NCBI GenBank assembly: GCA_950295325.1
Contig: OX485803.1
Coordinates: 74,167,554-74,231,553, forward strand
DNA from: Polytrichum commune
Taxonomy: Eukaryota; Streptophyta; Polytrichopsida; Polytrichales; Polytrichaceae
Reading direction: 5' to 3'
DNA length: 64,000 bases
The position numbers were made by a program, and so were the translations under genes. This document shows, piece by piece, positions 56,246 through 64,000 of the stretch. The stretch's first letter is position 1. Each line of letters opens with the position of its first letter. The notes beneath the pieces were generated by a model. That model was given only the letters and a program-made list of their open reading frames with translations, was not told where the DNA came from and searched no databases.

Positions 56246-59200
56246 ATGGCGACGGGATGGCTCAAGGGCACGGTGAAGGCGGTGCCATCCGGGGACTCGC
56301 TGCTCATTATGGGGAGCGTTAAGGGCGGCCCCCCTCCCGAGAAGACCATCACCCTGGCGGGCCTCATTGCTCCCAAATTGGTGCGCACCTCTCCCTCGCA
56401 TTGATCCATCCGCGTCCGGAGTGATTGGAAATCTATAGCTTTCGCGCTCCTTTGGTATCTTTGGCATCCTTGTGTGGCTTGTGTAATTGCACGGTACCTC
56501 GATCCCTGCACCGATTTGTGTCGAGGAGTGCTCGGGTGCTCTGAATCTGGAGCGATCCTGGTTGTGGCTTCCGTAGCGTTCTTGTAGTGTGCGTTTAACT
56601 TCTATCCATCAGTCAGGGATGGATTTGGTGCAATGAGGGATGTCTGTGTTCGCCAGGGGCGTTGGAGGAGAGGTAGATAGCTTCAGGTGAATAGGCCCTT
56701 TTTTTTTGGGTAGAGAACTTAAGGTCTGGAGAGATTGGTTTATGGATGTTGTGGCGGTCGGGTTATCTGTCAACTTTTATGCGAAGAACTGGTCTTTGTG
56801 TGTGTAGACTGCTTTGGACTTCTGGATGAAGTAACGTCAGCTTCTAAAACATATGCGAATGTCGGTGTGTCTATCTGCTGATGTGTCGGGCCCGCAGGTC
56901 TGATGTGCTTGATAGACGTTATGGCAAATCCAAGGTGAATGATAGGAAATCTGCCTTACATTGTATTTAGAAAGGGGATGTGTCTTTACCTACTATGTGA
57001 TGTCGTTCTTTATCACGGGCGGGCGAATCCTGAACTGCATTTTGTTCGTATTCATAGCTTCGTTGTTGGACTTTTGGTCAGTGAGTCATGCGTTGTAGGA
57101 GTTTAATAGGTTGGGAGGTAACTCTTCAGACAGACGTCCCTGCAGCTTTCATTGTGCTTCTTCACCGTCTGCATAGAGAGAAGAGAGGTTTGTTCGCAAT
57201 CTCAGCGATAGAAAGTCAACCTGAAGTTTTTTGGTTGCCTTGTCAATTGGATGTCAGTGGAACGTGTGTGTTTTGCCAACCCTACTATGCTGGTATTTGT
57301 TGTGTTGCAGGCGTTGACCAGAATCCACATGAAAGGTGCTCGTTTTTGGGGTTGTTATTTGTTTGGAAGGGTGATCAGCGATTCGTGTACGAGGAATCTA
57401 GGTTGTGATTAGATTCCACGGTACTGTAGTTATTTGGGGTTGTGTGAATTATCCAGAAGTGATCTCTCTTTGAGATTAATTATTGAATTGTAACATTCTG
57501 CCTACAGGCCCGCAGAGATGGTAGGGATGAGCCCTTTGCCTGGGACAGCCGGGAGTACCTGCGTAAGAAGTGCATCGGCAAGGTAGATTCCGGAATTACT
57601 TATATGTCGATGTGGAGCTGTCAAACTCTTCAGTTAGCAATCTCTCAGTTGGATTTTTCTGCTTTTTTGTATTCGTGTATTCATATACATTGTGCAGCTT
57701 GTATTGACAACTTTTGTGCATATTTGTAACAGGAGGTCACCTTTAAGGTGGACTACGTGGTACCATCCATCAATCGTGAATTTGGCACGGTCATTCTAAA
57801 TAGCCAGAATGTTGCCCTTGATGTTGTCAGTGATGGTTGGGCCAAGGTAACTTTTTTTTCTGTTTCTTTGAACAGTTTATTCAGATAAACTATGTGCTGT
57901 GTGTGTCAAGGGGTTTAGGGTTTCAGAATACTCAGTTTTCTTAAGCTGATCACGGAAACCGTTGTTTCCTTGGCTAGTCGAGAACTTCCTGTTAATGCGT
58001 TCATGTCCTATTTTCTGCTGGATAATATCTTTGTGAAGATGTTGATACAATTGGAGTATCTTGCATTTTGAGGCACTGGTTCTAAACTTGGACACACCAA
58101 CACACAGGTTCGACAGCAGGGTGGGCAGAACAGTGAAGTCAACCCAACCTACTTGGCCGAGCTCAATACAAGGGAGGAAAAGGCCCGAACTGAAGAATTG
58201 GGCATGTGGACCAAGGTCAGTTATCTGTCAATAATTCACTCTCTACATCACCACTTTGATCAACTTCTGGATGCAGGATGGAAATTTCCCTCCATCTCAC
58301 TGTGAGTTAGAGAATCAATTAGAGGTGTGCTCAGGATCATATATGTTTCAGTTTGATAGGAAATTCTAGTTAGACAGAAGAGTATGCATTCACTAAACCA
58401 TTACTTTTGCACCTGTGCAGGCACCTGGTGCATCGGAGTTGTCCATAAGGGAGTTGCCTCCATCTGCAATTGGTGACTCAGCAAATTTTGATGCTTTGGG
58501 ACTTGTTGAGACAAGCAAAGGGAAGCCTTTGCCAGCTATTGTAGATGCAGTGAGAGATGGTAGTACTGTTAGGGTACACCTTCTTCCCGAGTTCCAGTAC
58601 GTCCAAGTGTATTGCGCTGGAATTCAGGTGAGGGCTCATTGTTTTCTTCTCCAAACGCTCATCTGAATTTGCAATGGTATCATTGGTATCACATGTCTAT
58701 TAAACTGGACTTGGAAGACTTAACGCAAGTATTCATTCAAGTAAAAGTTTCTCATCAGTGAAATCAGAAGTGAGTAGATTCCCTGCCCAGGGATCAATCA
58801 GCAGCTTGTCACCTTGATAGCAAAAAGGACATTTGTCGTTTTCAAAGACCAGACAATTATTTTTTAATTCCTACAGTTACAAAATACAGTTTGGAGTATT
58901 TGGTTGTTTGAAATTGATACCCAGGCTTTGGGTACTTGGCTTGTTGGTTTGAACATTGTCATTATGTATCATCTCCTTCTGCTGAGGGACTTCTCTCTGA
59001 TATAAATACTTGTTGTGGACACTTGCACAGGCACCTTCTATGGGTAGGCGGGTGCCAAATGAGTCTTCAACGCCAATTGAAGCACCAAAGGCTGTAAATG
59101 GTGATTCCAAAACTGCAGAAGATGGGCCATCTACATCAGAAAGCCCTGCTCCTGCAGGTCCTTTGACCACCGCTCAGAGACTGGCTGCTTCAAATTCGGC

Positions 59201-62200
59201 TGCAGCAAGTGCTGAAGTTGCTCCCGATGCATATGCTAGGGAGGCAAAACATTTCACCGAAGTTCGGGTTTTGCATAGAGATGTAAGTTTCTCCTTCACG
59301 AATCTAGGTTTGACTGCCATTTTTCTGAATGGTAGCCTATAGCACCTTACTCGGACTGCAAACTGGGCATGCAACTTTAACCTATAATTTTTACCACTGG
59401 CTGCATGTAATAAAAACTTATGGTTTAAAAGTCTATGGATGGTCTGCTTGTCTTCAAATCTGTTAACTGCAATTGTATGACATTCTGTGGGTCGTGTATA
59501 TCTTCTGGGTGCAAAAGAGGCAAACTTTACTCTGCCAATTGAGGAAATACAGTACTTGAGATGTGGAGTTGGTTTAATTGCAGGGTATTGACATATTGCT
59601 CATTATGCAGGTTAGGATTGTTCTTGAGGGTGCTGATAAGTTCAACAATCTAATTGGTTCAGTCCATTACCCAGAAGGAGACTCCGCTGTTGACCTCTCT
59701 CACGAATTAGTCAAGCAGGTAACTCCAACTTCTAGATATGAATAAATTGCCTCTGTTCCTAATATCCTTTGATTTTCTCCTTCTTGCATTTTGTGATCAA
59801 TTGTTCTGTAATCTGATCCTCGAACTAGTGTATCCTATTTGTGGAAATTACTGTGCCACATTTCTGCCTGTGCTAGCTAGCTAGATTGTTCATGGTAGAG
59901 CTCAGTTAGATCTCGTCACCAAGATTCCTCCACTTCTTTTTTGACATTTGTTTTTGCTTTTTTGTTGACATTTACAGGGATTGGCCAAAGTGGTTGAGTG
60001 GAGTGCCAACATGATGGAGGAGGATGCTAAAAGGCGCCTCAAGTCTGCAGAGCTGCAGGCAAAAAAAGACCGCCTTAAAATTTGGACCAACTATGTTCCT
60101 CCACAGACCAACTCTACAGCGATTCTAGATGTCAACTTTTCCGGGAAGGTAAGATTCTCAGAGGACTCTTGTCACCTCGTTGTGCTGTCTGTGACTTTTA
60201 GCTGAGTTTGCTATCGAATTTCCCTTCAAGCATGTTTTAGAACACCTAATATTTCATGCTGATGGTTGTGTTCTGTGATTAGTTCCCTTCCTGATATGTA
60301 TCTGGTCTTTTAGCAAGATATTTTATTTTCACATTGTGAGAGGAATTAGGTGTTGTGCTTATTGATTACTACTAAGTTCCTGTCAGGAAACGACAATTTA
60401 TGTTGTGATTAAGAATGTTCTGCATGATTTTATCATGTAATTTATTTTAATGTTTACTTTCTGTTGTTGTTTCTGGTTGTGTGACTGGTGGATGGCAGGT
60501 GATTGAGGTTGTGAGTGGAGACTGCGTTGTGGTTGCTGATGATGCTGCACCTTATGGTAGCCCTGCTGCAGAGAGGCGTGTTAACCTTTCCAGTATTCGG
60601 GCACCCAAGATTGGAAATCCAAAGAAGGAAGAGCGTCCTGCTGCCTATGCTCGTGAAGCAAAGGAGTACCTCCGAAATCTTCTGATTGGACAACAGGTAC
60701 AACATGGTTGTGAAATGTTTCTGATTCTTATTTAATTTTTGTCGTGCCTCTTGTAAATATCTGCTCGTCACTTGTCCAGTCTCTGGTGTCCTGCCTCTAG
60801 AACTCGATCTCTCTAAATTGCAAGACCATGTTCTTGGATATGTTGCTTTTCTGGTTTAAAGTTTGGAACTCTTATCTTGTAAAGCATGCAGTCACCTCTT
60901 GTTGGACTCTTATATGTTGCAGGTTAATGTCACAATGGAGTATTCTCGGAAAGTTGGGATGACAGACGGGCCAACGCCGGGTCCTGCAAACCCAGGCTCT
61001 GATCGTACTATGGACTTTGGATCAGTATTTCTAGTCTCTGCTCCTAAAGCTGAGGCTGCAGATACAACATCTGCATTGCCAGTCTCTGGTCAGCCACAAG
61101 GGGTGAATGTAGCAGAAATGTTAGTGGTTCGGGGATTTGCTACTGTTGTCCGACACAGGGATTTTGAAGAGCGGTCTAATTATTATGAAGCCCTTTTAGC
61201 TGCTGAGTCAAAAGCAGTGAAGGGCAAGAAGAAAATTCATTCTCAAAAAGAATCACCTGTGGCCCACATCAACGACCTGTCCCTTGTGGTATGTACACCA
61301 ACATTTCCAGTGCTGCCTGCAAGCTGACACTAAGTCCAAAAGTCAAGACATTTTGGATTTCCTTTGGAATAATCTTATTTAATGTGTGGGCTTGGAAGTT
61401 GGTCCTACAGTAAGCTGGTAAGGTTGTGCTTCATGTTCCAGAGGGAGTGGAGCTTCTTGTACATTTCTTGTGACCTCTTATTTGTTATTGAAATTATCTA
61501 GAGCAGGTCCTTGTTTCTCGGATTGATTGTCCTGAAACCTATTTATATTGTTCTTGACAGGGAACAACAAAGAAGGCAAGGGATTTCTTGCCCTTTTTGC
61601 AGAGGCAGAGACGGCACACTGCCATTGTGGACTATGTGTTGAGTGGCCACCGTTTCAAATTGATCATTCCAAGGGAAACTTGTGCCATAGCCTTTTCTTT
61701 GTCAGGGGTTCGCTGCCCAGGAAGAGGAGAACCTTTTGCTGAAGAGGCAATCTCTTTCATGAGGAGGCGGATCCTTCAACGAGAAGTAGAGGTGAGTGAG
61801 CTGATTACATACTTGGTGAATCCTTTCGGTTAGTTTTCTATACTGCCTAAATCAATCTCAATGTGAAACTTGAATGTTTTAATTGCAATCCTCATCATAA
61901 ACTAGGCGAGGATGTCACATTCGACCTTTTGTGACCCTTGATTTCTATAGGGTTGGTGAGTCATGTTAAAGCATAGGAACTGTTGAGAGTGTATTGTGAG
62001 AACACAAATTTGATGTACATATTCTCTTGAAAACTTGTTTGCAGATTGAGGTAGAGACTGTTGACAAAACAGGAACTTTCTTGGGGAGCGTTTGGGAAGG
62101 AAAGGAAAATGTCTCGGCATCTTTGCTTGAAGCTGGTTTAGCCAAGCTTCATCCCATGTTTTCCACTGACCGAACCACTGAAGGTCATTTACTGGTTCAG

Positions 62201-63958
62201 GCTCAGGAACGTGCAAAGAAACAGAATCTGAAGGTTCCTTTTCTATTCTTATCTAATTGGGTTCCATGCAATGCTCTCCATCACGCGTTTGCCCTTGTCT
62301 TGCATGTGAGTAGAGTCCAAAGTTCTGGGTTGGGAAACTATTCAAGAGTGTTCTCATTTCTACTTGGTTTTCTCATCTTACTGAAGCTTTAGCATCATCT
62401 TCTGCTATTTCTGATAGCATGTCCACTGCATTGTCTTAGGAAGTTATGACTCTTTGGAGGTATTTTCTTCAATTTGTTTTTATGTTGTTTCAGGTATGGG
62501 AGGGATTTGTGGAGGGTCAAGAGGAAGAGAAAGCAGCTGCTGCTGGGGCCAAGTCAACAGATGCAAAATCCAGCACTGTAAGCTTCCATGGTTGTCACCA
62601 AAGAAGGCGATTAGTAATACTTCAGTGTGCATTGTTGTTTTCCAGAAATTGGACAATATTGTGCCAGCTGGTGGTATTATTCTGATGCATAGTTTTTTGT
62701 GTATTTAGGTTCGTGTGACTGATGTCCTTGGTGGCGGTAAGTTCTACGTTCAGACAGAGGAAGCCCGTGTGGCTTCTATACAGCAAACATTGGAAAGCTT
62801 AAGGCTCAAAGACAAGCCCTTGCCACCAGGCGCTTTTGTACCACAGAAGGGTGACACTGTCATTGCTCAGTTCTCAAGCGACGACTCGTGGAATCGGGCC
62901 TTGGTAAGTGAATGGGGAGCTTGCATGAAACTTTTGATGAAAATCTCCCATAAATATATGCTCATTTGTTGAAGTGATTCATGAGTAGTATGGGTTGTAG
63001 CTTTTATGAACTGTTGCTTGATTTGATACTTATTGCCTTCAAAAGAAAGTGTTCTGACAATATTAAGTTCTGGCAATTGATTTTGTATGTCTAGGCAACT
63101 TCTAGTTGGAATATAACTTGGGCATCTTCTGTGTCTGTAGATTGTAAATGCTCCACGAGAAGCAGCTGCATCAGGTAAGGCAGAGTATGAAGTATTCTAT
63201 ATTGACTACGGTAACCAGGAAACCGTACCATTGTCAAGGTTGCGTCCACTCGACCCATCTGTCTCATCCCCTGCCCAGGGTCTGGCTCAGCTGTGCAGTC
63301 TTGCACACATCAAAGTTCCTGAACTAGAAGAAGATTTTGGTCAGGAAGCTGCAGAGTTCCTGTCTGAGATGGTGGGTAACAAAGACCTTCTTATGAAGGT
63401 TGAGGAGAAGGATACCACTGGTGGAAAGGTCAAGGGCCAAGGAACTGGGCCTCTCATGATCGTCACTCTTATTGAGAAGACGTCAAGCAAGACCATCCAA
63501 TCGCTTATGCTAGAGGTAAGTGTTCCTCATTTTATGATTGCAGTGCCAAACTCAATACCTTTGTTTTGTGATTGAGGATTGGGTTTGGCACTAACTCTGC
63601 TGTTGTTGCAGTCTAAAATTGTCCTCGTGCAGATCTTTTCTCTGTTATTCACTTTTCAATTTCCTATTATGTTTGTCTTGGCTTTTTTGAAATTTCATTC
63701 TTTGTTGGGTATGCTAGTTCTACCTAATATGTTCTGACTATATATATGTATGTATGTATGTTTCTGTTCATTATGCAGAATGGATTGGCAAGACTAGAGA
63801 AGCTGAAGAGATGGGATGCTCCAGAGAAAAAGGAAGCTTTCAAGAAATACGAGGAGTTCCAGGATGAAGCAAAGAAAAGCAGACTCAATATCTGGATGTA
63901 TGGAGATGTGGAGTCTGATGAAGAAGACACCCCGAGGCGGCCTGCGGGACGTCGTTGA
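56246..63958 (+). CDS. Tudor staphylococcal nuclease (Tudor-SN), 16 exons
   Basis: This is a conserved RNA-binding protein with four SN-like (OB-fold) domains, a Tudor domain and a partial fifth SN domain. In plants it acts in stress granules, P-bodies and mRNA stability. Exons: 56246-56380, 57508-57582, 57733-57846, 58108-58215, 58421-58627, 59031-59282, 59611-59718, 59978-60148, 60499-60696, 60923-61288, 61561-61791, 62045-62233, 62494-62577, 62709-62903, 63141-63515, 63779-63958. Every junction is GT-AG and phase 0, giving 995 residues, the usual plant length. The start MATGWLKGTVKAVPSGD, then ARRDGRDEPFAWDSREYLRKKCIGK (split across segments), is plant-typical. SN1 spans ~1-144, SN2 ~180-385, SN3 ~388-560 and SN4 ~585-720. 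The Tudor domain (~790-860) has YIDYGNQE at ~831. The acidic/RG tail ends PRRPAGRR. The only odd splice site is the donor after exon 12 (AAG|GTTCCT). The gene appears intact. Confidence 0.95.
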
Positions 63959-64000
63959 GGATTAGCCTTTCCAGTTTAGCGAGGTCCTTTCACATGCGGG
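63959..64000 (+). other. Start of Tudor-SN 3' untranslated region
   Basis: These are the 42 bases after the TGA stop. The window ends before any polyadenylation signal. Confidence 0.7.

Noticed and set aside
55978..56511. 177-codon minus-strand frame opposite Tudor-SN exon 1
   Set aside because: It is a shadow frame in GC-rich DNA over a conserved exon and has no recognisable domain.

Overview
This is a stretch of a land-plant nuclear genome. It has one clear host gene at the right end and about 55 kb of transposon-filled intergenic DNA to its left. The plant assignment rests on the 16-exon gene at 56246-63958, which encodes a plant-type Tudor-SN protein, on GT-AG introns, and on a telo-box-like TAGGGTTT ahead of its start codon. 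The abundance of foldback/TIR elements and an endonuclease-less Penelope-like retroelement would fit a plant with a large, repeat-rich genome, possibly a seedless one such as a lycophyte, fern or bryophyte. The species cannot be named from the sequence.

Layout. 1-22 kb: intergenic DNA with non-autonomous DNA transposons: a PIF/Harbinger-type MITE at 5509-6137 and another at 13186-13763, TA-flanked MITEs at 11833-12161 and 15422-15632, and hAT-type elements with exact 8-bp target duplications at 12281-12939 and 20770-21250. It also holds SINE-like fragments, a decayed Ty3/gypsy pol remnant (18520-19140), and one intact minus-strand frame (10024-10734) with a putative PD-(D/E)XK-like nuclease domain. 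22-29.4 kb: a nested insertion. A ~6.2 kb Penelope-like element (22341-28557) lies inside a ~1.1 kb PIF-type element (22007-29355). The inner element has two ~0.98 kb direct terminal repeats that look identical by eye, an RGG-rich ORF1 and a reverse transcriptase ORF2 with no visible endonuclease.

29-56 kb: more dispersed repeats. They include a tRNA-derived SINE inserted in a TIR element (32128-33211), a dimeric satellite with a ~165/330-bp period (35340-36790), three copies of a ~0.55-0.68 kb repeat, and a TIR element carrying a lysine/glutamate-rich coiled-coil frame (43124-44171). There is also a LINE-like fragment (46775-47122), a cluster of four MITEs (47721-49231), and further PIF and hAT MITEs. 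56-64 kb: the Tudor-SN gene, complete from ATG to stop, 995 codons, all introns in phase 0.

The strongest candidate for something undescribed is the Penelope-like element. Its coding strategy appears to put the start codon of ORF1 and a splice donor inside the terminal repeat, it has a separate Gag-like ORF1, it lacks GIY-YIG, and a nested stem-loop lies just before the 3' repeat.
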